Shown piece by piece: positions 8,984-17,594 of a stretch of DNA of 64,000 nt. Position numbers and translations under genes: made by a program. Below the pieces are notes generated by a model, which saw nothing but the letters and a program-made list of their open reading frames with translations, made no database searches and was not told the origin of the DNA. Source of the DNA: Haloarcula amylolytica JCM 13557 (lineage in GTDB: Archaea; Halobacteriota; Halobacteria; Halobacteriales; Haloarculaceae); NCBI RefSeq assembly GCF_000336615.1, contig NZ_AOLW01000015.1, positions 580,906 to 644,905 on the forward strand, written 5' to 3'. How positions within the stretch are numbered: position 1 is the stretch's first letter; each line of letters starts with the position of its first letter.

Positions 8984-9931
8984 CTACAGGATCCGCTTGC
9001 CGAACGCGCTGGCGGCGAGTTCGGCCGCTCGTTCGCCCGTCGTGTTGCGCTGGTCGAGGATAGGGTTGACCTCGACGACGTCGAGCGAGCGCAGCACCGA
9101 TTCGGCGGCGTCGCGGTCGGCGACCCGTTCCATCGCCGTATGTGCCTCCCGGTAGGTGACGCCGCCCGGGACTGGCGTCCCGACCCCCGGCGCGTCGTCC
9201 GGGTCGAGCCAGTCGAGGTCGAGGCTGACGTGGATGTCGTCGACGCCGTCGGTCGCGATGTCGAGCGCCTCGTCGGTGACCGGTCCGATACCGCGCCTGT
9301 CGATATCTTCCATGGTAAAGACGGAGATGTCGCTCTCACGGAGGACCGCTCGTTCGTCAGCGTCGAGGCTCCGCGCTCCGACGATGGCGGTGTTCTCCTC
9401 GGCGACGTTCGGGGCGGTCGCCCACGGCATCTCTGCGAAGTCGCCGTAGCCATGGGCGGCCGCAAGCGGCATACCGTGGACGTTCCCGCTAGGCGACGTA
9501 GTCGGGGTGTTGTAATCGCCGTGGGCGTCGAACCAGATGACGCCAAGTTCGTCCGTCTGGGCCGCGCCACGCATCGTGCCCATCGCGATAGAGTGGTCGC
9601 CGCCTAACACCAGCGGCACGCTCCCGTCGGCTATTTCCGTCGCCACCCGGTCGGCGAGGGTGTCGGTCATTTCGGCGATCGCATCGAGGTACTTCGCGCC
9701 GTCGTCGGTGGTCGCCGACTGCGACTGTAGCGTCGGCAGTGCGAGGTCCCCAGCGTCAGTGTATTCGACGCCGGCCGTATCGAGGGCGGTACTGAGGCCG
9801 CCGTAGCGAATCGCCGACGGCCCCATGTCGACGCCACGCCGGTCGGCGCCGAGCGCGAAGGGGACACCGAGCACCGCGACAGGTGACACGGAACGACTGT
9901 GGTCTCGCGAGTGGGTAGACTGAAGCGACAT
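8984..9931 (-). CDS. rocF: Arginase
   Basis: This 315-residue ureohydrolase hydrolyses arginine to ornithine and urea. It carries the Mn-binding motifs LGGDHSIAMG, WFDAHGDYNTP and SLDLDWLDPDDAPGVGTPVP. The SGNVHGMPLA motif is typical of arginases rather than agmatinases. The start at 9931 is 6 bp beyond the glutamate dehydrogenase stop, so the two are probably cotranscribed. With the aminotransferase and dehydrogenase it outlines arginine to ornithine to glutamate semialdehyde, and glutamate to 2-oxoglutarate. The pyrroline-5-carboxylate dehydrogenase step is not in the window. Confidence 0.93.
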   Translation of the reverse strand: MSLQSTHSRDHSRSVSPVAVLGVPFALGADRRGVDMGPSAIRYGGLSTALDTAGVEYTDAGDLALPTLQSQSATTDDGAKYLDAIAEMTDTLADRVATEIADGSVPLVLGGDHSIAMGTMRGAAQTDELGVIWFDAHGDYNTPTTSPSGNVHGMPLAAAHGYGDFAEMPWATAPNVAEENTAIVGARSLDADERAVLRESDISVFTMEDIDRRGIGPVTDEALDIATDGVDDIHVSLDLDWLDPDDAPGVGTPVPGGVTYREAHTAMERVADRDAAESVLRSLDVVEVNPILDQRNTTGERAAELAASAFGKRIL

Positions 9932-9937
9932 CCGTTG

Positions 9938-11221
9938 CTACGGCCATAGCCCGCGGGCGTTCATAGCCTCACCGATTCGTGAGAGCGCGACGATGTAGGC
10001 AGCCGTTCGCCATGTGACGTCACGGTCCTCGACTTCGGTCCGGAGAGCCTCCCAGGCATCGAGCATCTCGGCTTCGAGTTCTTCGTTGACCTCCTCGCGG
10101 GACCAGCTCCGGCGATTGATGTGCTGGAGCCATTCGAAATAGCTCACAGTGACGCCACCGGCGTTGGCGAGGATGTCCGGGATGACTGGGATGTCGCGCT
10201 CTTTGAACACAGCGTCGGCTGCTGTCGTTGTCGGGCCGTTCGCCCCTTCGACGACGATGCTCGCCTGCACGTCTGCAGCGTTTTCCTTGGTCAGGACGTT
10301 CCCGACCGCCGCGGGAATGAGGACGTCAACGTCGAGTTCCAGCAGCTCGGCGTTAGATATCTGCCGTGGTGCGTCAACATCACCTAACTGACCGTGTTCG
10401 TCGCCGTCAGCCGAAATCGATTCGATATCGAGACCGGATTCGTCGTAGATGCCGCCGTCGACGTCGCTGACAGCGACGACGGATGCGCCCCAGGAGTCGA
10501 GGAGGCGTGCGGCGTTCGCGCCGACAGCACCGAAGCCCTGTACGGCGACAGTGGCACCCTCGACGGTTCCGTCGTAGTAGTCGAGCGCTTCGCGGGCGAC
10601 GATGGCGACGCTCCGGCCGGGTGCTTCCTCGCGGCCGTGTGTCCCGCCGACCGCTGTCGGTTTGCCGGTCACGATGCCGGGGACCGTCTCGCCCTCCTGC
10701 ATCGAGTACGCGTCCATGAACCAGGCGACGGTCTGTTCGTCGGTCCCCATATCGGGTGCGGGGATGTCTTTCGTCGGCCCGACAACTTCGCGGAGCTCCT
10801 CGGCGAACCGACGGGTCAGCTGCTCGGTCTCCTGTGCGTCGAGCGTCGACGGGTCGACGACGATGCCGCCCTTCGCGCCGCCGAAGGGGAGGTCCATCAC
10901 CGCACACTTCCACGTCATCAACATCGCCAGCGCCGTACACTCCTCGGCGGAGACGCTCGGATGGTATCGCATGCCGCCTTTGTACGGCCCTCTGACCTCG
11001 AAGTGCTGGACGCGATAGCCGTTGAACACCTCGACGCTCCCGTCGGTTCGGCGGATCGGGACAGACACCTCGACGGTTTTCGATGGGTGACGGAGCTGCT
11101 CAAGCAGCCCCTCGGAGAGATCGAGGTGTTCGGCCGCCCGCTCCAGTTGGCGGCGGGCTGTCGCGATCGGCGATTCATCGTCGTCTGGCGCTTGTTCTGA
11201 TGGCTCCTTCTGTGTGCTCAT
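9938..11221 (-). CDS. gdh: Glu/Leu/Phe/Val dehydrogenase (glutamate dehydrogenase)
   Basis: This 427-residue enzyme has the catalytic and substrate region KGGMRYHP and [16 protein letters not shown], the [19 protein letters not shown] segment and a Rossmann motif [14 protein letters not shown]. It interconverts glutamate and 2-oxoglutarate plus ammonia. Haloarchaea carry several paralogues, and coenzyme use cannot be read here. Placed just upstream of arginase, it probably works in the catabolic, NAD-linked direction; this is inference. An AT-rich tract at about 11380-11400 upstream may be its promoter, implying a leader of over 100 nt. Confidence 0.93.
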   Translation of the reverse strand: MSTQKEPSEQAPDDDESPIATARRQLERAAEHLDLSEGLLEQLRHPSKTVEVSVPIRRTDGSVEVFNGYRVQHFEVRGPYKGGMRYHPSVSAEECTALAMLMTWKCAVMDLPFGGAKGGIVVDPSTLDAQETEQLTRRFAEELREVVGPTKDIPAPDMGTDEQTVAWFMDAYSMQEGETVPGIVTGKPTAVGGTHGREEAPGRSVAIVAREALDYYDGTVEGATVAVQGFGAVGANAARLLDSWGASVVAVSDVDGGIYDESGLDIESISADGDEHGQLGDVDAPRQISNAELLELDVDVLIPAAVGNVLTKENAADVQASIVVEGANGPTTTAADAVFKERDIPVIPDILANAGGVTVSYFEWLQHINRRSWSREEVNEELEAEMLDAWEALRTEVEDRDVTWRTAAYIVALSRIGEAMNARGLWP

Positions 11222-11955
11222 GATTGGTTGGTGGATTCGGCTCTTGGTTCCGGTGCGTACGCCCGTTCGCTTACGGGACCAATGGGGCGAGTACGCTGCG
11301 TCGTTCAGGACGCTGCTTCCGTCCTGACTGTCAACATCCGACGGCTGGAGTGAGACAGTGTATCGGCACCAATACCGGTATTGTTAATAAATATTTGGGA
11401 CTGTCTGCGGGACAAATAGTTTGAACATAGCAAAACCAAGTAGACATCTTGGTTCGTCGCTTATAGAGTATTATGGGCCAGATTAGTGGCGTATTTGCGG
11501 AATATTCCATAAATATGGATTTGATATGCCCAATATGAGCAAGACCACATTGGTCAGATGAAGCTGCGCCAGATAGCATAAATATCGATGCAGACGTGCT
11601 GTACCATGGCCTGGTACTGAACAGAGAATTATCGCGTATTTGACTATTTCAAAAATAGACTTGGCACGGCAGTGTCGGAGCACTGTACTGGGAGAGACCA
11701 CCCACGACAGGTATAACTCTCGCGGCGACCCGCCGGAAACAGCCTGTAGGCATGGCTATCGGGCCTGATACGCTACCTCGACCTCTTACTAACGATGGTA
11801 CGACTGTTATTGTGACACATTTGCCGGGTGAGTCGCTCCGTTCGACGGTCACAGTAGCACAGCCGAGATTTGAGCTATCCAAATGTCGAAGTCCGGACGC
11901 CGTCGTCGTTTCGTGGTCGTCGCCGACACATGGAGACGAGTGTACGACGCCGTTG
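11222..11955. other. Long AT-rich intergenic region between gdh and the IclR gene
   Basis: About 730 bp lie between the gdh start and the IclR stop without a credible gene. Nearby frames on either strand lack codon bias. Several AT-rich elements occur, including TTAATAAATATTTGGG near 11382-11397 and a GGAATATTCC palindrome near 11500. The region probably holds the gdh promoter, regulator sites and the IclR terminator. An untranslated RNA cannot be excluded. Confidence 0.5.
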
Positions 11956-12762
11956 TTACGTGCCCCGGTCAAACGAGGTCATTTCGAGATTGACTTCGAT
12001 GAGGTTCGCGGCCTCCATCACCATCTCTGGGATTTCGGTGTCGAAACGGGTCCCTTTCAGACGGCTGGTCGGTGCAGTCACACTGACCGCGCCGACGACG
12101 GTCCCGTCGTTGTCCAGAATCGGCGCACCGACCGCCCGAAGGCCCCGAATCTCTTCCTCGTCGTTCGTCGCGTACCCTCGCTCCCGGATGGTCTCTAGCT
12201 CGTCGCAGAGCGTCTCTCGGTCCGTAATCGTGTGCTGTGTCTGTCGGGAGAGCCCTTCACGGTCGATTATTTCCTCGACGCGTTCGGACGGGAGACACGA
12301 GAGGATCGCCTTCCCCGAAGCACTGTCGTGGAGGTGCTGTGGGGCCTCCCGCAACTGGAGGTGATAGTCCATCCCGACGGCGTGTTCCCCTCGCCGCTCG
12401 TAGATGGCGACTTCGCGCCCGTCGTTTTCGACGACCAGATGGACGTACTCGCCGGACCTGTCCGCCAGTTTGTCCACTTCCTCCTGTCCAGCGGTGTAGA
12501 GTTCCGTCTCGTTGCGGACGTGTTCGCCCATCGTGACGAACCGAAAACCGAGCTGGTACGTGTCGTTGTCCTTCGTGAGGAAGCCACAGTCGGTCAGCGT
12601 CGCGAGATACGTGTGGAGCGTTCCCTGGGAGAGCTCGATTCGCTCGTTCAGTTCCTGCAACGTCGCGCTGTTTGACTCCTGAACAGCTTCGATGATCTCG
12701 CAGGCGTTCTCCACGGACTGTATCCGCCGGCCCGTGTTTTGTGTGTCGGCGTCGTCGGTCAT
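11956..12762 (-). CDS. IclR family transcriptional regulator
   Basis: This 268-residue regulator has an N-terminal winged helix (about 12-75) with RIQSVENACEIIEAV, TLQELNERIELSQGTLHTYL and NDTYQLGFRF. The C-terminal IclR effector domain (about 80-262) includes ASGKAILSCLP, ITDRETLCDELETIRERGYA and the VGAVSVTAP strand. IclR proteins usually sense small carboxylates or amino-acid derivatives. It sits on the same strand upstream of the gdh-arginase pair, separated by 734 bp, and is a candidate regulator of that pathway. Confidence 0.9.
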   Translation of the reverse strand: MTDDADTQNTGRRIQSVENACEIIEAVQESNSATLQELNERIELSQGTLHTYLATLTDCGFLTKDNDTYQLGFRFVTMGEHVRNETELYTAGQEEVDKLADRSGEYVHLVVENDGREVAIYERRGEHAVGMDYHLQLREAPQHLHDSASGKAILSCLPSERVEEIIDREGLSRQTQHTITDRETLCDELETIRERGYATNDEEEIRGLRAVGAPILDNDGTVVGAVSVTAPTSRLKGTRFDTEIPEMVMEAANLIEVNLEMTSFDRGT

Positions 12763-13298
12763 TACCCCAGTAGAGTTGCCGTCATTATTTAAAAACCCGG
12801 ATGTGAGCGATGAGCGACCGGAACACCCGCTTGGACGCTACCGACCGACAGGAAGTAATGCCACGCACAGTATGACCGTCCGACTCATTGCGGACAGAAT
12901 CGGTAACAGCCGAGCTGTGAGTGTGTCTGTGCTGTGAGCCGTAGGGCGCTGTCTTATCGAGGCGTTCAGATTGACGGCCGATCTGCACCTACTATTGGTT
13001 TATAAATTCTTAAGCTATCAATTCCAATATCGTATATTGCACTTCTAGATTGAAAGTCCTGAATTCTCTCTAATATAGTCCGTTTTGCAATCCAGAAATG
13101 GCGAATATAGATATATAGTCACCTCTGATAGAATCTGCTGCTATTTTACAGTACCGTAACGCTGCTAGATCGAAACCGCACGATGGGTCCCGAAGACGGT
13201 GGTGCTAGCCGACAAGGCTATATAAATAGTCGTCCAGAACACGGGGGTGTTGTCCGGTAACTAAAACACTTATTGTTGTTACCGGCCGAGACACTAGT
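12763..13298. other. AT-rich intergenic region with divergent promoters
   Basis: This 536-bp stretch carries the IclR promoter (AT-rich near 12785-12795) and the promoter of the gene at 13299. The part from 13000 to 13150 is markedly AT-rich and has no coding signal. A TATA-like CTATATAAATAG lies at 13218-13229, and a strong dyad follows at 13254-13285. Confidence 0.55.
13254..13285. promoter_or_regulatory. Perfect 8-bp-arm inverted repeat upstream of 13299
   Basis: CCGGTAAC (13254-13261) and GTTACCGG (13278-13285) form a perfect dyad with a 16-nt spacer, and AACA/TGTT pair inside it. The dyad ends 13 bp before the ATG at 13299, covering the position expected for a leaderless promoter. It resembles an operator for a dimeric regulator more than a terminator, since no gene ends here. 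No candidate protein has been shown to bind it. Confidence 0.55.
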
Positions 13299-14024
13299 AT
13301 GTCAACGACGCCTGCGCAGGACGGCACGCAGTGGTTCCTGCATACATGGCGAGACCACATTCTCGAGCCGATAGAGACGGCTCTCTCCGTGCTTGACGTG
13401 GAGCATACGGAACTCGCGGCCGAGCAAGGTGGTCTCGAAGACTTCCTCCAGCGCCTGCGTGCCGTCGACCCCGCCGACCAGCCCTCCTCCCCCGTCGGTG
13501 CGCGAGGTCGACAGTCCGCATCAGACCCCGTCGAAGCGCTACGGGACGCCTACGCCGACACGGTGCTGGCTGTCGACCACTACGAATCAGTGTACGACGA
13601 ATCGCTGGTCGAGAACGTCGCTATCGAGTTCGGGCCGGACTACGCAGCGCTGTTTCACCCCGAGACGAACGTCGGGTTCTCGCCGCCGCTCAAACGCTCG
13701 CTGGTGGCAGCGACCGAGCAAGCAATCGACGAACGGACCTCGCTGGACCGCGCTGTCAAAATCGAACAGGAGTCGATGCGGAAGTATCGCGGCAGTCTGC
13801 AGGAGATCATCGAGACGCTCGACAGCACAGTCGTGCCCGAGTGGTATCGCGAGACGTTCCAGAGTGACGTTACTGCGCTTCTACAGGAACGCCAGGACCA
13901 GCTCCACTCAAGCGTCTACCGGTTCGAGACACACGAGTTCTGCACGTACATGTACGAAGAGCAACTCTGGACGTATCCGGTGTTGACCAGTCTCGCGCGG
14001 TTACAGGAATCTGTGGACAGCTGA
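13299..14024 (+). CDS. Conserved haloarchaeal hypothetical protein (241 aa)
   Basis: This 241-residue acidic protein has no signal peptide or membrane segment. It is largely helical, with a Pro/Ser linker near residues 60-75. Notable stretches are YADTVLAVDHYESVYDESL, LFHPETNVGFSPPLKRSL and a C-terminal YRFETHEFCTYMYEEQLW. It may belong to one of the haloarchaea-only DUF families such as DUF7260, but I am not certain. A strong TATA and an operator-like dyad precede it, so expression is probably regulated. No catalytic motif is evident. Confidence 0.75.
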   Translation: MSTTPAQDGTQWFLHTWRDHILEPIETALSVLDVEHTELAAEQGGLEDFLQRLRAVDPADQPSSPVGARGRQSASDPVEALRDAYADTVLAVDHYESVYDESLVENVAIEFGPDYAALFHPETNVGFSPPLKRSLVAATEQAIDERTSLDRAVKIEQESMRKYRGSLQEIIETLDSTVVPEWYRETFQSDVTALLQERQDQLHSSVYRFETHEFCTYMYEEQLWTYPVLTSLARLQESVDS

Positions 14025-14266
14025 ACGGGCGGCTCTCTGGCAGACAGGTGTAGGCGTCACTGAAGCGCGGTGAACTGGACGCCAGCACACCCTCCCAACT
14101 TGGGGAGTACTGAGACGAGTACACAGTCGTTGTATTCTGCGGCAACCGTCACAAGAGGACACCATTCACTATCTCCGGGCGAACATATTCGCCCCGCTTC
14201 CTGCGAGATGAGAGTGCGGTTCCCTATATATACAGGTTGGTCTTCGAGTTGCAGCCGTGAGCTACC

Positions 14267-14779
14267 ATGGAAACGCGTAGAACATTCGTGCGCGGTCTGG
14301 GTCTCGCGGCTGGAGTTGCGCTAGCTGGCTGTTCATCGGGCGGCGGCTCCGACAGTAGCGGGGACGGCGACTCAGGAAGCGGCGGTGACGGAGCAGACGG
14401 CGGCGAGACCGAGTCCAGCGACGGCGGGAGCGGGTCCGAATGGACCGAGACGAGCACCGTCGAAATGACGGACGAACTGGCATACGAGCCGAAGAAAATC
14501 CAGGTCGAGGCAGGCACGACGGTCACGTTCGAGAACGTCGGCAGCATCGGCCACACGGTGACGGCCTACGAGGACGAGATCCCCGACGGCGCGGACTACT
14601 TCGCGTCCGGCGGGTTCGACTCCCTGCAGGCCGCGAAAGACGGCTACAGCAACGGGCAGGAAGGCAACATCCCGAAAGGCGAGAGCTACGAGGTCACGCT
14701 GGAGACGACGGGGACCTACGAGTACTACTGCATCCCCCACGAGATGAACGGGATGGTCGGCACAATCAAGGTGGTCTGA
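14267..14779 (+). CDS. Halocyanin-type blue copper protein
   Basis: This 170-residue plastocyanin-like electron carrier starts with a Tat signal (RRTFVRGLGL) and lipobox LAGC, then a Gly/Ser/Asp-rich linker (about 22-60) and a cupredoxin domain. Copper ligands are visible: His in IGHTVTAY, and Cys, His and Met in YYCIPHEMNGM. It would be lipid-anchored on the outer membrane face. The stop is one base before nosZ, so it is likely cotranscribed and may donate electrons to the reductase, in place of cytochrome c. TATA-like CTATATATAC lies at about 14224-14233. Confidence 0.92.
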   Translation: METRRTFVRGLGLAAGVALAGCSSGGGSDSSGDGDSGSGGDGADGGETESSDGGSGSEWTETSTVEMTDELAYEPKKIQVEAGTTVTFENVGSIGHTVTAYEDEIPDGADYFASGGFDSLQAAKDGYSNGQEGNIPKGESYEVTLETTGTYEYYCIPHEMNGMVGTIKVV

Positions 14780-14780
14780 T

Positions 14781-16763
14781 ATGAGCAAAAACGAAACCCC
14801 ACGCGATCCGAACGAAGTCCTCGAAGAGTACGAAGAAACCCTCGACTCGGTACTGGCGGAGGTCGAGTCACCGGACGAAACGACTGAGGACAACGACCTC
14901 TCGCTGGGGCTGCCCGGCCTCTCGCTCGGTCGCCGAGACTTCATGAAGGCCGGCGTCGCCGCCGGTGCGATGGGCTCTGTCGCCGGCTGTTCGGCGCTGA
15001 CCGGCGGTGGCGATGGCAGTGCCGGCAGCCAGTCGACACCCTCGGGCAGCGGCGCGAGCCACACGGTCGAACCCGGCGAACACGACGAGTACTACGGGTT
15101 CTGGTCCGGTGGCCACTCCGGCGAACTACGGGTCATCGGCATCCCGTCGATGCGCGAACTCACCCGCATTCCGGTGTTCAACACCGACTGTGCGTCGGGC
15201 TATGGTTTCACCGATGATACCAAGGAACTGCTCGAAGAGAGCGGCGGCTACTCCTGGGGTGACAACCACCACCCGAACCTCTCGGAGACAGACGGGGACT
15301 ACGACGGCGAGTACCTGTACGTCAACGACAAGGCCAACGGCCGCATCGCTCGCGTGAACCTCACGTACTTCGAGACGGACGCCATCACGGACGTCCCGAA
15401 CATGCAGGCCATCCACGGCTGTTGTGTCCTCTCGCCGGACACGAAGTACGTGCTGGGCAACGGCGAGTTCCGCGTGCCGCTGCCCAACGACGGGACCGAC
15501 GCGAAGAACCCGGACAACTACACGTCGCTGTTCGTCGCCGTCGACCCCGAGTCGATGGAGACCCAGTGGCAGGTCAAGGTCGACGGCAACCTCGACATCG
15601 TCGACACCGGCAAAGAGGGTCGGTGGGCCATCTCCTCGGCGTACAACAGCGAGGAGGCCACCGACATTCAGGGCATGACGAAGGACGACCGGGACAACGT
15701 CAAGGCCTTCGACATCCCGGCCATCGAGCAGGCCGTCGAGAACGGCAACTACGAGGAGGTCAACGGCATCCCCGTCGTCGACGGGACGCAGGAGAGTTCG
15801 CTCAACCAGGGCGACCGCCCCATCGTGAAATACATCCCGACGCCGAAAAGCCCCCACTGTGTCGAGGTCGGGCCGAACGGCGACTACGCCTTCGTCGCGG
15901 GGAAGCTCTCGCCGACGGTGACGATGATCGACCTGAACGCGCTGGCCGATTCCTCCGACCCGGAGGATGTCGTCGCCGGGCGACCGCGCGTCGGGCTCGG
16001 CCCGCTGCACACGACCTTCGACGGCAACGGCCACGCCTACACGTCGCTGTTCATCGACTCACAGGCCGTCAAGTGGGACATCGAGGCGGCCGTCGAGGCC
16101 GAAGAAGGGTCCGAGGACCCCATCATCGAGAAGCAGGACGTCCACTACAACCCGGGCCACATCCAGGCGCTCGAGGCGATGACGACCGACCCCGACGGGG
16201 AGTGGCTGGTTAGCCTCAACAAACTCTCGAAGGACCGGTTCCTCCCGGTCGGCCCCATCATGCCCGACAACGACCAGCTCATCCACATCGGGCAGGGCGA
16301 GGAGGAGATGGAACTGGTCGCGGACCACCCGGCCTACCCCGAGCCACACGACTGCGTGTTCGCCCACAAGGACAAGATCGACGCCAAGAAGGTCTACGAC
16401 AAGGACGACTACGAGGAGACCTACATCACGGAGGAGGACTCCGGCGTCGAGCGCACGGGCGACAACAGCGTCCACGTCAAGATGACGACCAAGCGCTCGG
16501 AGTTCGGCCTGCCGGACTTCACGGTCCAGGAGGGCGACGAGGTGAAACTCTCCACGACCAACATCGAGGGCGTGCAGGACATCATCCACGGCGTTGCCAT
16601 CCCCGAGCACGACATCAACTACGCCGTGGCCCCACAGGACACCCGCGAGGTCACGTTCACAGCTGACGACCCCGGTGTGTACTGGATCTACTGCACGTAC
16701 TTCTGTAGCGCCCTGCACCTGGAGATGCGCAGCCGGATGATCGTCGAACCGGCGGAGGGGTAG
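14781..16763 (+). CDS. nosZ: Nitrous-oxide reductase NosZ (Tat-dependent)
   Basis: This 660-residue enzyme reduces N2O to N2. Histidine motifs of the CuZ centre are spread along the propeller domain (SGGHSGE, DNHHPNLSE, AIHGCC, SPHCVEV, GPLHTTF, YNPGHIQ). The C-terminal cupredoxin carries the CuA motif CTYFCSALHLEM. A 50-residue acidic N-region precedes the Tat motif RRDFMKAG (51-58), which is followed by VAGC with Cys70. This looks like a Tat lipoprotein signal, with a Ser/Gly-rich linker after it. The first gene after the halocyanin, it leads into accessory nos genes. Confidence 0.97.
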   Translation: MSKNETPRDPNEVLEEYEETLDSVLAEVESPDETTEDNDLSLGLPGLSLGRRDFMKAGVAAGAMGSVAGCSALTGGGDGSAGSQSTPSGSGASHTVEPGEHDEYYGFWSGGHSGELRVIGIPSMRELTRIPVFNTDCASGYGFTDDTKELLEESGGYSWGDNHHPNLSETDGDYDGEYLYVNDKANGRIARVNLTYFETDAITDVPNMQAIHGCCVLSPDTKYVLGNGEFRVPLPNDGTDAKNPDNYTSLFVAVDPESMETQWQVKVDGNLDIVDTGKEGRWAISSAYNSEEATDIQGMTKDDRDNVKAFDIPAIEQAVENGNYEEVNGIPVVDGTQESSLNQGDRPIVKYIPTPKSPHCVEVGPNGDYAFVAGKLSPTVTMIDLNALADSSDPEDVVAGRPRVGLGPLHTTFDGNGHAYTSLFIDSQAVKWDIEAAVEAEEGSEDPIIEKQDVHYNPGHIQALEAMTTDPDGEWLVSLNKLSKDRFLPVGPIMPDNDQLIHIGQGEEEMELVADHPAYPEPHDCVFAHKDKIDAKKVYDKDDYEETYITEEDSGVERTGDNSVHVKMTTKRSEFGLPDFTVQEGDEVKLSTTNIEGVQDIIHGVAIPEHDINYAVAPQDTREVTFTADDPGVYWIYCTYFCSALHLEMRSRMIVEPAEG

Positions 16764-16793
16764 CGCCACAACCCATTTCGGAGGTGTTCAGCC

Positions 16794-17594
16794 ATGCAAC
16801 GACCCACCATCGACGACTTCCGTGAGATACGGCGGGGCCTCCCCGTGGGAGCGGCGCTGCTGTTCGTCGCGGCGCTCGCGTTCCCGATGTGGCAAATTAG
16901 CGTCGACGCGGTCCAGTACCCCAGCACGACGCTCCACGTCTCGCTGTACGCCTACCCCAGACTCGCCGGGGACTTTACCGAGATGGCAAGGTTAAACCAC
17001 TACGTCGGGTTCTACTTCCCCGACCCGGTGCTGATCGAGCCGAACTTCCCCGTCGAGGAGAACGCCATCGACGTGCCCGAGTGGTCGCTGGGTCCGGTGG
17101 CGTTCATCGGCGTCTCGCTGCTGTCGGTGTTCGTCGCTATCGCCCCGACCACCGAGAAGCTCAAACGCGGTCTGAAGTACCAGTTCGCCGGCACGGTGTT
17201 CGTGTTTACCGCGATGCTGGTGCTCATCCAAGCCCGACTCTGGCAGGCCGGCCACACGCTCGATCCCGGTGCGCCGGTGATGGGCGTCGACGGCTTCACG
17301 CCGCCGCTGTGGGGCCAGTATCAGGTCGCCAACATCACGAGCGTCTCCCGGTTCGGCCTCGGCGCGTACATGGCCGCGGCTGCCGTTGGACTGCTCGCGG
17401 TTTCGTACTACTACCGCGACCAGGCGGCGACGTTCGGTGAGCTCCCGGTCCGAGTTCGCGACGGACTCACCGGGCTTCCCGACGCCGTCCGGGACCGCCT
17501 CGGCCGTGACGGCGACACCGACGACGAGGAGGACGCCCCGCACCGCCCGACGACCACCGCGGTCAAATCTGACCAATCAGAAACTCACTCATGA
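16794..17594 (+). CDS. Membrane protein of the nos operon (NosB-like by position)
   Basis: This 266-residue protein has about four hydrophobic helices (near 17-35, 103-120, 130-150 and 188-205). An extracytoplasmic domain lies between the first two, and a charged cytoplasmic tail carries Asp/Glu and Arg. It lies between nosZ and nosD and overlaps nosD by 4 bp. In clade II denitrifiers that slot holds nosB, a membrane protein of unknown function. I propose equivalence by position and topology only; no sequence signature confirms it. Confidence 0.75.
   Translation: MQRPTIDDFREIRRGLPVGAALLFVAALAFPMWQISVDAVQYPSTTLHVSLYAYPRLAGDFTEMARLNHYVGFYFPDPVLIEPNFPVEENAIDVPEWSLGPVAFIGVSLLSVFVAIAPTTEKLKRGLKYQFAGTVFVFTAMLVLIQARLWQAGHTLDPGAPVMGVDGFTPPLWGQYQVANITSVSRFGLGAYMAAAAVGLLAVSYYYRDQAATFGELPVRVRDGLTGLPDAVRDRLGRDGDTDDEEDAPHRPTTTAVKSDQSETHS

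Noticed and set aside
15126..16034. 302-codon minus-strand frame
   Set aside because: Antisense shadow of nosZ.
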